DNA of 64,000 nucleotides from Ophiura sarsii (GCA_035610835.1 CM069452.1:72822919-72886918); one strand, 5' to 3'; shown: positions 51,960 to 63,800, counted from the stretch's first letter. Numbers and translations are program-made. The notes: generated from the letters alone by a model not told the origin.

Positions 51960-52715
51960 AATCAACTCTTGATCACAGTTTTTATTGTAATCGTATACAG
52001 ATGTGACTACATCTCCCAAATTCCTTCCCCAAAATTTGACACCTCGTTCATAAAAATTGAGAAAATTAAGTGGATACTTTTCAAGTTATGATGACTTAAG
52101 TCACCAGACCCAACGAAAAGAAAGTTGTAGCAAATTACTTTTCTATGGGATATCATTGCTTAGTGTGTACTACCCACTATCAATGAGTGTGTAAGGCTAT
52201 ATTAAAAAAATCATTTGTCTCAAAGCTCCCGCGCGCGTTAGTTAATTGGTGCGCGTTAGAAGAAGAAAAAATTACGAAAAATAATTTTTAATTATTTTTT
52301 TTTAAATTTTTTTTTCCACAAAAAAAAATAAATCCCAAAATTTCACAGATTTGTCAGATTTTCATTGATCACATCATTTTAAATACAAAAATTCACTTTT
52401 ACAAGGATTTCAATATTTTATATTTATAAAAAAAAAATAAAAAAAACTTTTAAAAAATCACATTCCGCATTAGGTTTTGAAAACTGAAGAGCTTTGAGAC
52501 AAAAGATTTTTTTAATATAGCCTTATGAATCACAGCTAATATCATTCATGCAAAACTGCTTTCAAATTGTGCAAATCAATGATATCCCATAGAAAAATCG
52601 TTTGCTACTGCTTCATTTCTTTCCGTTGGTCTGGTCACTTACTGTCATCATAACAAAAGTATCTGCTCATTTTTCTTATGAATACGGTATCAAATTATGG
52701 GGAAGGAATTTGCAT
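51960..52715. mobile_element. Long inverted-repeat element interrupted by a MITE
   Basis: 51990-52160 (TTTCTATGGGATATCATTGC at its inner end) matches 52570-52715 in inverted orientation. Between the arms sits a separate MITE (52193-52526). Ends not resolved. Confidence 0.72.
52193..52526. mobile_element. MITE with GGCTATATTAAAAAAATC ends, copy 2
   Basis: GGCTATATTAAAAAAATCAT and inverted copy; inside CTCCCGCGCGCGTTAG and an A-rich core. Same family as 36833-36980. Confidence 0.85.
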
Positions 52716-52721
52716 ACTTAA

Positions 52722-53241
52722 AGGGACACAAAGTAGTGTTGAAGATTTTTTTTAAAATTAATTTACTTCAGAATTGAAGATGAATATTAAAAATAACCAT
52801 TATTGTTGTTTCTACTCACAAAAACACAGCAAAACTTGATTAAAACAATACCATCGCTATTTATTGAACCTTATCAGCATTTTGGAATCGACGTTTTGTT
52901 GTACAAAGAGGGCTGATTTTTCTAAATCCTTATAGGTGCAAGTTCATACATGTACTGTAAAAGTAGAAATTTTCGCGAGGTTTTTATTTTTGCGAATTTC
53001 GCGAATCAATCCTCATCCGCGAAAATATAAACTCGCAAACATAATTGACTTCCATTGACTTTTGTTCACAAATGTTGAAAATCGCGAAAATAAAAAATCG
53101 CGAAATGCCTGTTATGACCATTTTCGTGAAAATATCTTATCGTGAAAATATTGACTTTTACAGTAATACAATTGTAAAATACAAATTCCAGTTTTTATCA
53201 TAATTGAGGGCGCATCATCCAACATATCTCTTCATGCCCCT
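52722..53241. mobile_element. TTAA MITE with AGGGACA ends, hosting another MITE
   Basis: TTAA at 52718-52721 and 53242-53245; ends AGGGACACAAAG and inverted AGGGGCATGAAG. An element with TA target site is nested at 52955-53163. Confidence 0.78.
52955..53163. mobile_element. TA-flanked MITE with CTGTAAAAGT ends, nested
   Basis: TA at 52953-52954 and 53164-53165. CTGTAAAAGTAGAAATTTTC at the left is mirrored at the right (ATATTGACTTTTACAG). TTTTCGCGA and TCGCGAAAA words recur inside. Confidence 0.88.
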
Positions 53242-53527
53242 TTAATACATATCTAAGATTTTTGGTACCGATTATTGATTTTGTATTAGCTAGCATATAA
53301 GCACCTGGTCAGCACAGCAACTTTTGTGTTAGGTGTATTAGGTAATACAGGGAGCATCATGTTTGAAATTTGTATTTTTAAAGCGAATGTTGTTATAATG
53401 AAAATAAACATTTTATGTGAAAGAATAACTTCTCTTTTTCTTTGTTATATTTGTGTTTGTTTTGCCAAATATTGACAATTTTATGATTAGGAGGATCTTC
53501 AAATTATTTTTCATTGTTGAACAGTGA

Positions 53528-53734
53528 GGGGTCATCCATGATTTTCGCCATAACAAGGAGGAGGGTAAAAATATACCCTAAGCGTACGTAGGTTAAATGG
53601 CGATCATGAGAGGCGTTTGGATCACACATTTTTTATCAAGCCATGAAATTTTCGCCATTCATTGCGAACGTAACTCGGGGAGGGGTAAAAGTTACATACT
53701 CTGTACGTATGTGAAAATGGCGATGGACGACCCC
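53528..53734. mobile_element. MITE with GGGGTCATCC ends
   Basis: GGGGTCATCCATGATTTTCG at the left and its inverted, diverged copy at the right; CGTACGTA words lie inside both arms. Confidence 0.75.
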
Positions 53735-54454
53735 TAACGAAAAGAAAGATCCATAGTTCTGAAAATAATTAGTTTTGATCTTTCTCTGAGTTTGAGAAAA
53801 ACACCTGTTCGCTCCATTTGATTTGTTTCAGCAAACTTGACCTTTCGTATAAAATTGACACTCTTACTAGGAAAAACGATTTTCTTCCAAAGGTAAGGAA
53901 AAACGGATGTTGTTGCATGCAAAATCATCTGAAACCCAATAAATTCTGGATTGTTGTACTATCCTTCTTGTCACATATACCCCACCACCCGGGGGGTCAG
54001 TGAAAATACCAAGCGGGTACACATGCGCGTCCAAGCACCTCTGAAATGGACCTTAAATGGCGTATACCAGAACACTATTTTGATACCCCTAAATGGCATA
54101 ACACATAACCCTACCCTAAACGGCGTTACCAACACTCAAAATGGCGTAATATAGTAATGCTCAAAATAATCTTAATTCATAATCATGTGACATTCATACA
54201 GATATGCATACACCCCTACATACAACCCTACATGTAATACAGATATGCATATGATATGGTATATATGTGAACAGTCACACATACAACAATTAGTAGACCC
54301 CTCACAAATTTTCTTGCTCGCTAATTTCACACGATAAAATGAAGGGCCATCATAAAATTATTGGCCGTTCAGATAGGGCACAAACAGAATTTGCCAAACA
54401 TATCCATGAACAAAATTCCGAAGGAAAAGACATCCCCCTTAAATATGTGACAAG

Positions 54455-54625
54455 TTGATTTTTTATTTCGGGGAGGGGGGGGGGGGGACCTTCTGGATAG
54501 CAGGGGGTCATGTCTTTTTCAGTTTCAGCTGTAGGGGGGTTAGGTCATTTTGAGGTACGAGTCTCGAGTTTGTCCCCCCCCCCCCCCCCCCCCCCCCCCC
54601 TCCACCATAAATAATGAACGGTCCC
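54455..54625. mobile_element. Poly-G / poly-C inverted element
   Basis: A G-run at about 54470-54488 and a C-run of about 27 at 54574-54600 lie between inverted words (ATTTCGGGGAGGGG and CCCCTCCACCATAAAT). Like the tracts at 12452-12708 and 60510-60530, the homopolymers sit at MITE ends. Confidence 0.6.
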
Positions 54626-54635
54626 TTAGTTATAA

Positions 54636-54994
54636 ACGTTTATGGAAGCATAAGTATGTCATTTTCGCCTAAACCCCAGCATAAGGCGGGCCTTATCCGG
54701 GGTTTACGATCCTAAACCACAGATAAGTGACCTAAACCCCAGATAAGGCGACTTATCCGGGGTTTACGGTCGTAAACCCCAGATAAGTCAACTTATCCGG
54801 GGTTTACGATCCTAAACCATAAGTGACCTAAACCCCAGATAAGGCGACTTATCCGAACCCCGGATATGTCGCCTTATCTGGGTTTAGGTCACTTATCTGG
54901 GGTTTAGGATCGTAAAACCCCCGGAAAAGGCTGGGGTTTAGGTCACTTATCTGGGGTTAGGCGGAAATGACACACTTATGCTTCCATAAACGTT
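54636..54994. mobile_element. Foldback element with CTAAACCCCAGATAAG subrepeats
   Basis: About 40-bp inverted ends beginning AACGTTTATGGAAGCATAAG, mirrored at 54955-54994. The interior is built from CTAAACCCCAGATAAGTGAC and TTATCCGGGGTTTACG words in both orientations, so the whole 360 bp can fold. Confidence 0.87.
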
Positions 54995-55302
54995 GATGAG
55001 TTAGTATTCATAGGCTAAAGGTTACTACAAGTTTAGGCCAATGAAACTGAATTCTGAGTTTCCCGTCACATTTTGTTCAGCTCATGAGGCAACTATTTCA
55101 TTATTCATTATTTGATTACAATTCATTATTGTACATTATTTTTATGTTTACAGTGCCAAATCATGGGTTCATACTTTGACCAGAACTTCCCTGGTTTGAC
55201 AATCTTTATAGATGTTTTACAACAGATTGAGAAAAGAACACAATTTGTTTTATCACAAAATGGACATTTTAAAATCTCTACATTTATGGCAAGCTTTGTA
55301 AA

Positions 55303-55756
55303 ATAATTCGATAAACATGGTTTATCGCCGATAAACCATGTTTATCGAGCGAAAAACCATGTTTATCGAGCGAAAAACCATGTTTATCGAGCGAAAAACA
55401 TAGTTTATCGACAAACACTGTCTATCAAATTGAAAAACAATGTTTTTTTCGCTCGAAAAACCAAGTTTATCGAAAACCAAGTTTATCGATAAACTTAGTT
55501 TAGCGATAAACATGGTTTATTGGTCGAAAAACATAGTTTTTATCGATAAACACGGTTTATCGGTCGATAAACACGGTTTATCGGTCGAAAAACATAGTTT
55601 AGTTTATCCATAAACTGAGTTTATCACTTGAAAAACAATGTTTTTCGACTCGATAAACATGGTTTATCGCTTGAAAAACATAGTTTATCGATAATCTCAG
55701 TTTATGTTTTTCGAGCGAAAAAACAGTGTTTATCGATAAACCAAGTTTATCGATAA
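55303..55756. repeat. Palindromic satellite of TTTATCG / CGATAAA words
   Basis: About 450 bp composed of short words such as AAACCATGTTTATCGAGCGA and TTTATCGATAAAC in both orientations, with about 20-bp spacing. It stops exactly where the reverse-transcriptase fragment begins. Confidence 0.9.
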
Positions 55757-56221
55757 CCCCTTGTGGGGTTCCGCAAGGCAGCATCCTTGGTCCTCTCCTA
55801 TATCTCTGCTATGTGAATGACATGCTCATCAGTGTCGACTGTAAAGTGCTTTTATATGCTGATGACAGTGGCTTGCTGGCCTCTGGCAAAGATCCCACAA
55901 TTATTGCGGATAAACTAAGTCAAGAGTTAGAATGTTGAAGGCAATGGCTGATTGATAACAAGCTCTCCCTTAATCTTGGTAAGACAGAGGCTATTTTATT
56001 TGGTACCAAGAGGAAGCTAAATTCTGTTGATGATTTCTCTGTCATTTGTAATGGTAATATTATTAACACCTCTTCGTCTGTCAATTATTTAGGGGTCACC
56101 CTTGACAATACTCTTTCAGGGGATTCGATTGCCTTAAATGTCATCAAAAGGGCCAGCGGGAGACTCAAATTCTTATACAGGCACTGATTGTTAAAATTTA
56201 AAAACCAGCAAGACAAAGCAC

Positions 56222-56667
56222 TTAATTAATTAGATTTTTGGTAACAAATGATTTACTTACTTAGTTACTTACTTAGGGGTGGATGATTTTTCCGAACCAC
56301 AATGCCTCTCCAGATCTTCCTTTCCAACATAGCTGTCTTGATTTCTTCCACCTGCAGTCCTGTATCACGTTTTAGTATGTCAATGTAGGTCAGGGCTGGT
56401 CTACCACGCTTTCTTACTCCGTGCTTTGGAATCCAATGTATGACTCATGAGTTTGTGTACAAGCTCCTTGGACCCCCTGAAGCAGTGTCCAGCAAATCTT
56501 GCTCAAATGATATACTACTATATATGTGTGTTAATGATTGTAATATCAGTTATAGTTTTCAAGATATGATACTCTAAAGAAGGCATCATTTTGGCAGATT
56601 TGTGTGTAAACTCTATGGCAGTCCCCCCCCCCCCCCCCCCCCCCCCACCCCCACACACACATTAATT
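56222..56667 (-). pseudogene. 3' end of a second LINE type inserted antisense in the first
   Basis: The minus strand reads GRPALTYIDILKRDTGLQVE, then AMLERKIWRGIV, then RKNHPP, the C-terminus of a different LINE. A duplicated TTAATT (about 56221-56226 and 56661-56667) flanks it, and joining the outer sequence restores the host LINE. A C-run of about 25 lies at 56621-56646. Confidence 0.8.
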
Positions 56668-56886
56668 CAGCATTGATGTGTTACTTTGATTATGCATGCT
56701 TTTCCTGGTATTCAGCTATTTCTCCAACAATTCAAAAACCGTTTTCAAACCATGCAGAACAAAATTGTCCGTTTTATTTTGGGTGTGGGACCGCGTACCC
56801 ATATTGGTCAAAAAGAGTTGGACATGGTAGGGATGTTATCAAGCCGGAATAGGGTTGTGCAACTTAAACTTAACCACCTTTTTAAG

Positions 56887-57145
56887 TATAAAATGTAAAA
56901 AGATGAATCCAACGGAACCAGGAACAAAACACACCAAGGATCAGAAAACTGATACAAGAGGATATCTCGAAAATGTAAAAATGCTAAGAGTAAAAGCAAG
57001 ATATACCAACAGGGTGTGGGGAAACAGGTAATAACAAGGGAGAATAACGCGATAAAACAGATAAATAACAAAAACAATAACACACGGAAATGCACTGGGA
57101 CAAGCAATAAAAATTGCTGTGCAATGAAACAACAAAGATATATGG
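56887..57145. mobile_element. A-rich insertion in the LINE relic
   Basis: A CTTTTTAAG-like word occurs on both sides (about 56878 and 57142). The purine-rich insert (AAGATGAATCCAACGGAACC near its start) has no recognised coding content on this strand. Probably retroposed. Confidence 0.55.
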
Positions 57146-57539
57146 TAACACTTTTTAAGATTTTTCATGATTTGTCTCCTGATTACTAGTAATTGAAATT
57201 GTATTTTACTAGAGTGTTATCTTTGCATAAATATAGTACCAAGGGTAACCCATTCAACTTTGTTGTTCCTTCTTCAATGGGTCAAGCTAGATTTACATTT
57301 TATAGTACTGCTATTCATTACTGGAACTGGGGGGGGGGGGGGGGGGGTTCGCCTTAAGTCTATTTTATCAAATAAGGTTTTGTTTATAAATTGTCAACAG
57401 GTATAAAAGTTTGTTGTGTTGTGTGATTAACTAATAATGCGGTCGTGATAACGTCGTGGACCACTTTGGATTTCGAACTTTATCGTAAATATGTTGTAAT
57501 TATAAATTATGTATTGTCTTGAAAACATAGCCTTGGTTC

Positions 57540-57660
57540 AAGGCGACTCTATCCTCCCCCACCTCCATCCTACCCCCTCACTACCCACCCCTACCCTCCC
57601 CCATCCCTATCCCACCACACCCCATCACCTTACCAACAACAACCACCGCGACTGGTGGGA
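57540..57660 (+). repeat. C-rich low-complexity tract
   Basis: CCCCCACC, CCTACCCC and similar words for about 90 bp; potential i-motif or G-quadruplex on the other strand. A 21-bp palindrome (GCTAGCGACG...) follows at 57667-57687. Confidence 0.7.
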
Positions 57661-57689
57661 AATTTGCTAGCGACGAAGTCGCTAGCGAT

Positions 57690-58400
57690 GCCCGAGCCGC
57701 GCAGGCTATTCAAAAAGAGAGGGACCTCCACGATTAAACGAAATTCCCAGATAATGAATCAACTGGCAACTCAAGACTGCAAAAAGCGTCGTTGTGAGAT
57801 CATATAAAAGTATGGAACGAAGGATACAGACGTCCCGGGCATACAGACGTATCTAAGACGTATCTGAAACGTATATATGTTACACGTGAGTACCTTTTAA
57901 CACTGGATTTAACATTCCAAACCAGATCCTAATAGACCAATCATGCCAATGTCAACGATCCTTACCTTTGGTAATGTTTACTTTAGATGATTGATAGATA
58001 TGCAACAATAATAACATTAAAATGACAAGTCAGCTTGAGGAAGTAATAAAATTCTTTTTATTTTATACATCATCGTCTTCTTTTACTATTTATTGCAAAT
58101 AAGGATTGTTGACAACTGGTCTGTTTTGATATGATGGGGCACAACAAAATGAAAATCAGAGGGACCAAACATAGATCGAACACGTGGATAACAAAATGCT
58201 GATTTGACTTATTTAGGGTTTTATAGCACAAACTATATCTTAAATTTAGGGCATTTTGGCAAAACCACCGACCAATATCTTATGTATTACATACAAATTA
58301 AAAAATAGGGACAGCGGTCCCAAATAGGTCGTCCGTTTATATGGGTAGTTTGGTTGCAATTGTACTTCATCTGTTTAAATGTAATCAATTTTACATATGC
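57690..58400. other. Intergenic stretch, nothing recognised
   Basis: No gene, RNA or bounded repeat was identified; ACGTATCT words recur at 57840-57875. Confidence 0.35.
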
Positions 58401-58401
58401 A

Positions 58402-59095
58402 GCCAATTTTACATCTTGACCTCAGATGACCTTTGACCTTGGTATGTGACCTTTGACTTCATTAACATATGAAGGTTTCCATATTGCATCTATGACCAAG
58501 GTTTGGTTTCAATTGGTCATTGTATGGAAAAGAAATGGACAATACAAAAAGTGTGTACTAAATTTTACATCTTGACCTCAGATGACCTTTGACCTCATTA
58601 ACATATGAAGGTTCCATGTTGCATCTATGACCGAAGTTTGGTTGCAATTGGTCATTGTATGGAAAAGAAATGGACAATACAAAAAGTGTGTACTAAATTT
58701 TACATCTTGACCTCAGATGACCTTTGACTTTGGTATGTGACCTTTGACCTCATTAACATATGAAGGTTTCCATGTTGCATCTATGACCGAAGCTTGATTG
58801 CAATAGACCCTATTCACACGGCAGCCATTTTCCAAAATTTGCCACCCAAGCCTCGTTCCCGTTTGGTCTATCTGCGCCTTGGCGCACTCGATAGAACCGT
58901 GAGGGAAGCGTGGTACTACCGCGTGTGGCGTATGGATCCTCGCGCAATGCGATAGAAGTCACGCAGGCGCAGGTAAACATAACGAGAACGAGGCTTGGGT
59001 GGCAAATTTTAGAAAATGGCTGCCGTGTGATTAGGGTCTATGGGTCATTGTATGGAAAAGAAATGGACAAAACAAAAAGTGTATACCAAAGTGTT
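58402..59095 (+). repeat. About 150-bp tandem repeat carrying TGACCT direct repeats
   Basis: Three units, the third split by a MITE. Each has TTTTACATCTTGACCTCAGA, then TGACCTTTGACCT or TGACCTTTGACTT, then GGAAAAGAAATGGACAATAC. TGACCTTTGACCT is a perfect AGGTCA direct repeat with one-base spacing (DR1), the consensus bound by RXR heterodimers and HNF4. Whether it binds anything here is unknown. Confidence 0.87.
58808..59037. mobile_element. MITE with about 54-bp inverted ends inside the DR1 repeat
   Basis: GACCCTATTCACACGGCAGC at the left is mirrored at the right over about 54 bases with few mismatches, flanked by TA. It splits the third unit of the tandem repeat. No coding content. Confidence 0.88.
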
Positions 59096-59230
59096 GACAG
59101 ACACAGACAACACACACACACCGACTCGACTACACACAACACACACGAAGGATGCGGCCATAAGGTCTCTTCCTACGGACGACCTAAAAATGAATCAAAC
59201 ATAGTTAATTACAAGAATAGCTTATACTAG

Positions 59231-59761
59231 GGTGGGTAAAACAAAATGTACTCAATTTTGGAGTTTAATTTCAAAAATTCTGTGCAAACATTTCTCATAC
59301 AGGGTGAGTGAGAAGATATTTCTCTAATAAGCTCTTTTGAATTTCATTATTGAATAATGGCACATGCTCTGATCCGATCAAGCCCAATTTGATCTTTGCT
59401 CTGCTGAATTTACGAATTACATTTTTCTGTCATTATGTTGCATTTAATGTATGAAAATAATATCTGAGGTTTGTTTTGTCTTATTAATTAGCTGTTGTGT
59501 CTCATGCATGTATCCACTTATTCAGAAATGTCATGGGCAGAGTACAATACTCAATATTTTGTTCGGTTTCATAAAATGCAGTTACTTTACCAAAATAGCC
59601 ATAACTGGATAACGGTAACGTGATTTGTAGTGATTCTTTTTACTGATAACAGTAACTAAATGCAGCAGCTATTGATTCAAGCATTGGTTGCCTTTTTATT
59701 CAGGTAAGAAATATTTCAAATATTTATTTTATTTTGAGTACACTTGTTTTGACTCACCCTA
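59231..59761. mobile_element. Element with AGGGTGGGT / AGGGTGAGT ends
   Basis: AGGGTGGGTAAAACAAAATG at the left and inverted AGGGTGAGTCAAAACAAGTG at the right, both followed by TACTC. Related CAGGGTGAGT words occur at 51808 and 59301. Confidence 0.72.
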
Positions 59762-60473
59762 TCATACATTAACACAAAGTGTGCATCAGGGAGTTGTTTG
59801 GTTTTAGTTATACTATTCTTCTAAAGCAGAATTCATCTAAGCAGTGTTGGTATAGCGATATTTATAAATGGTTACAATTTTTTTTAAAGTTCCAATAATT
59901 AATTAAGTTTAATTAAGTTCCAATAATTAATTAAGTTCACATCATGATTTTATTCAACATACGGCACATAATAATTACAGTAATTTTTTTTTAAATGAGT
60001 TTGATTGCTCATGCTCAAATTGAGATGTAAATATTTCTTTAAAAAAAAAGTTTTGGTATTCCAGCTTTTGGCCAGAATTCATTACATTTCTGCTTATACA
60101 TTATCATAAAAAGTACCCGCAGGTCTTCGATTTTGAAAGGAGAAGAATATTGTGATTAGTGAATTGGCATGAGCATGGTGGTTGGTTGACAACCTAGCGT
60201 AGGTAAGTTTCCATGGCCCTATTGCATAAAAGATACGATTCATCTTAATTATAGTTATTCTTCATAGGAAGTTTGTTTAAGACTATGTGAGTTGATCTTC
60301 ATGATATAGACCCCTAGGTCAAACTTAGCTCTTCATTATGAAGCTCAATTTAGGAAGAATTCTTAAATATTCTTCTTTAACCAAGCTTAGTTAAGAATAA
60401 CTCGTTCTAAGTTCACTTAAGATTAATCTTAACTTTCCTGGTCACTTAGGTCTATTAAATAAGATGGCTTATG

Positions 60474-62175
60474 CAAGGGCGGATATCCCGGGGGGATGGG
60501 GGGGATATATCCCCCCCCCCCCCCCCCCCACTTTTTGACCTGGGGGGAATGGTCAATGTAATCATCCCCCCCTGATTTTTCTCATCTACCAAAAAAAAAG
60601 GGGAAAAAGGAGAAAAAAAGGAAAAAGAGAAAGAAAGGCGGGCAGGGAGGCATGCGAGGGACATGAGCACGTTTGGTGTTTATTGTACGTTGTTCAGGAT
60701 ACATACACGTACGTATGTACGTACGTTGACTAGAATCTATCTTTTGGAGGTAACTAATTAACTTCTTTCTGGCATAGGCCTGTCTGTCTGCCTATTTAAA
60801 AAGCCAATATTGATCAGAAATAAAGTGATTGCTTTTCAATAAAATATTGGTCAAAAGTACACACCAAATCGCACCAAATGGGTTCGAAAATTTAAAAAAA
60901 ATCAAATTCTGAGCGGGGGGCACATCCCCCCTCAGAATCCCCCTGTTCGAGCTTTTAAACCATCTATACTAAAATCAAGAATATATCAGTATAAAAAAAT
61001 GCTCAACTTCTTTCGTGCATTGATAAAAAAACAAAATATTTATTGAAAATGAAGCGATGGCTTTTCAATACAATATTGGTCAAAAGTACACACCAGATCA
61101 CACCAAATGAGTTTGAAAATTGAAAAATGTTCTACTTCTGAGGGGGCACATCCCCCCTCAGACTCCCCCTGTTGGAGCTTTTAAACCATCTATACTAAAA
61201 TCAAGAATATATCAGTATAAAAAATGCTCAACTTCTTTATGCATTGATAAAAAAACAAAATATTTATTGAAAATGAAGCGATGGCTTTTCAATACAATAT
61301 TGGTCAAAAGTATACACCAGATCACACCAAATGAGTTTGAAAATTGAAAAATGTTCTACTTCTGAGGGGGCACATCCCCCCTCAGACTCCCCCTGTTGGA
61401 GCTTTTAAACCATCTATACTCAAATCAAGAATATATCAGTATAAAAAATGCTCAACTTCTTTCGTGTATTGATCAAAAAACAAAATATTTATTGAAAATG
61501 AAGCGATGGCTTTTCAATACAATATTGGTCAAAAGTACACACCAGATCACACCAAATGAGTTTGAAAATTGAAAAATGTTCTACTTCTGAGGGGGCACAT
61601 CCCCCCTCAGACTCCCCCTGTTGGAGCTTTTAAACCATCTATACTAAAATCAAGAATATATCAGTATAAAAAATGCTCAACTTCTTTCGTGTATTGATAA
61701 AAAAACAAAATATTTATTGAAAATGAAGCGATGGCTTTTCAATACAATATTGGTCAAAAGTATACACCAGATCACACCAAATGAGTTTGAAAATTGAAAA
61801 ATGTTCTACTTCTGAGGGGGGCACATCCCCCCTCAGACTCCCCCTGTTGGAGCTTTCAAACTATCTATACTAAAATCAAGAATATATCAGTATAAAAAAA
61901 TGCTCAACTTCTTTCGTGCATTGATAAAAAACAAAATATTTATTGATTATTGAAAATGAAGCGATGGCTTTTCAATAAAATATTGGTTAAAAGTATACAC
62001 CAGATCGCACCAAATGAGTTCGAAAATTGAAAAATTGTCTACTTCTGAGGGGGGCACATCCCCCCTCAGGCACCCCCCTGTCCGAGCATAGCTCGGAGTG
62101 CGGTGCTGCGCACCGCTTTGATAGTACCAGCGTCGGTTCATCCCCCCCACACAAAACAAGAAATATCCGCCACTG
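60474..62175. mobile_element. hAT-like element filled by a 225-bp tandem repeat
   Basis: 8-bp duplication GGCTTATG at 60466-60473 and 62176-62183; ends CAAGGGCGGATAT and inverted CAGTGGCGGATAT. Inside, six units of about 225 bp start GAAAATGAAGCGATGGC (61045, 61269, 61494, 61719, 61952, plus a diverged first near 60816). Each contains a GGGGCACATCCCCCCTCAGA inverted word. C- and G-runs lie at the left end. No transposase. Confidence 0.9.
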
Positions 62176-62183
62176 GGCTTATG

Positions 62184-62775
62184 CTTTGAGGTAACGCAGC
62201 TCAAATACCATTGTCAGATATAAAAGTATTATTAGCCATAGGAAGCATGGTAAGAAGAAAAAAAATTCTGAGATTTTAAGAAATTGATGGAAGATTAATA
62301 TAGATGGATATTATTAGTTTAGAATGTTACTGAAATCTAAATTCATTGTGTGGTGTTGATATAAGATAAACTAACGATGTTGTAACTGTTATGAAGTAAC
62401 ATGGGAATAAATTTACCAGTAATTTTGAGTGTTTTCAACCATTTTTCTTTGGTTTTTTTTCTTTGTTTTTCGTAAACAAGTAACAGCGCTTCAGAGAAAT
62501 TAACAATCTTTGATTTGGTACCTTCACACTTGACAATAGCACTCCCAATAAATGAACACTAATTAATATATTTGAACGGTAAAATTGTACTAGTATCAAC
62601 CGATACTGGCAACATTTATGTCCCAGTATTAAGCGATACTGGTATACCAGTATCTGGGATCTAAAGTACACTTTTCCTATGAATCATTATGTCTTCCAAA
62701 TGATACACATACCTTTCGATGAGAGCCGGCTAATTTGATTGATTTTCACATAATTTTAAAAACACATAATACAGA
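62184..62775. other. Intergenic stretch, nothing recognised
   Basis: AT-rich. A CGATACTGG/CCAGTATC word recurs around 62600-62655. No gene was seen. Confidence 0.35.
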
Positions 62776-63130
62776 ATGTATCAGAATGAACTATACCGTG
62801 TTTCTAAAATACATAAAAAATACAAAATGATTATGGTTTTAAATTTAAACAAGGTTTAACAATCTGATTTAACGCATGGTTTCTTCTCACGTGTATTTTA
62901 TGTCAACTACTTTTATAATTTAAATTGATCATTTCGACCAAAATTGAAATCTACCAGCTTTACCAGAAAGTCTGTATTTTCCCTCAGAAATGTCCGATTT
63001 TCAAAATCTTAAATTCTTATGAAAGCTGGGCGTTTTCAGTTTGCGCAAGATATCAATCAAAACAATTTGAACAATATCGATCAAATTCATATAAATCATA
63101 TTGCCTCGGTATAGTTCAATTTAATACCTG
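62776..63130 (-). mobile_element. Inverted-repeat element related to 8545-8770
   Basis: TGTATCAGAATGAACTATAC at the left is mirrored (TATAGTTCAATTTAATACC) at the right; the right-hand 200 bp match 8555-8765 in inverted orientation. Confidence 0.72.
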
Positions 63131-63265
63131 TACAATTACATAGCTTACTTTAAACATGATAAATCATTGTGTTAAAACGTGGTTGTAATTGTCTAACGAT
63201 ATTATTACAGGCTACAACATTGCCACGAATATTCAGAACCATAAATCTAAATCCTCTGTGTTGTT

Positions 63266-63493
63266 TTAACTCTTTCGACGTGGCAGGGGTCTGCAGACGA
63301 CATAAATTCTTTAAAAATGTCAAAATTACTGAATTAAATTACCATATTTGGAATCACCATGATAAATATATTAACATAAGTACAATCATGCCTATTATTG
63401 GTTAATTCTTTGGGATAGACTTTGAAAATTGCGAACAGTTTCTAAAAAATCTGTTTTGTGTATGATGAAACTAATGGCTGCGTGGAAGTGTCA
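63266..63493 (+). mobile_element. TTAA MITE family, copy 9
   Basis: Starts at TTAA with CTCTTTCGACGTGGCAGGG; body landmarks GTCTGCAGACGACA, TTTGGAATCACCATG and AATCATGCCTATTATTGG; ends GGCTGCGTGGAAGTG without a clear TTAA. Confidence 0.78.
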
Positions 63494-63694
63494 GCGACTG
63501 CAAATGTACCAGCAGCATTGGTATGCCTGTAAAGGTTTCGATCATACTTGTTTTTAAAACGATGGATGAAAGAGTTGTATTATTTCATATATAATTTCAA
63601 AAAACAAATACTTAACCCTAACCGCACGCGGCTATGTTTTTGTGTGTATCGGAGGGAGGGGAAAAAAGTACTATTATTTTTACCCAAAAAATCA

Positions 63695-63800
63695 CCCAGC
63701 ACCCCCCGAGATTCGATTGCGGGACCATCCGCACCCAAGTCTGTCCCTCTATCAACTGAGCTAAACTCCCAGCGCATATGCGGGCTAAAACTTCCTGCCC
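63695..63800 (-). mobile_element. tRNA-like sequence (SINE head or tRNA pseudogene)
   Basis: On the minus strand TTTAGCTCAGTTGATAGAG is a near-consensus A box, followed by AATCGAATCTC as a weak B box. I could not fold it into a clean cloverleaf with a clear anticodon, so a functional tRNA is not claimed. Confidence 0.5.

Larger units (their letters stand above)
55757..57400 (+). pseudogene. CR1-like LINE relic with at least two later insertions
   Basis: Reads CGVPQGSILGPLLYLCYVND, then LLYADDS, then LSLNLGKTEAILFGTK, then NYLGVTLD, with a stop after ELEC near 55936. It resumes near 56670 with CYFDYA, then MQNKIVRFILG, RTHIGQKELDM and LNHLFK, and again near 57145 with IFHDLSPDY and then GNPFNFVVPSSMGQARF to 57330. 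The gaps 56222-56667 and about 56887-57145 are insertions. Same family as 250-2791 by motif order; dead. Confidence 0.85.

Noticed and set aside
63695..63800. Functional tRNA gene
   Set aside because: A good A box but a weak B box and no clear cloverleaf or anticodon.
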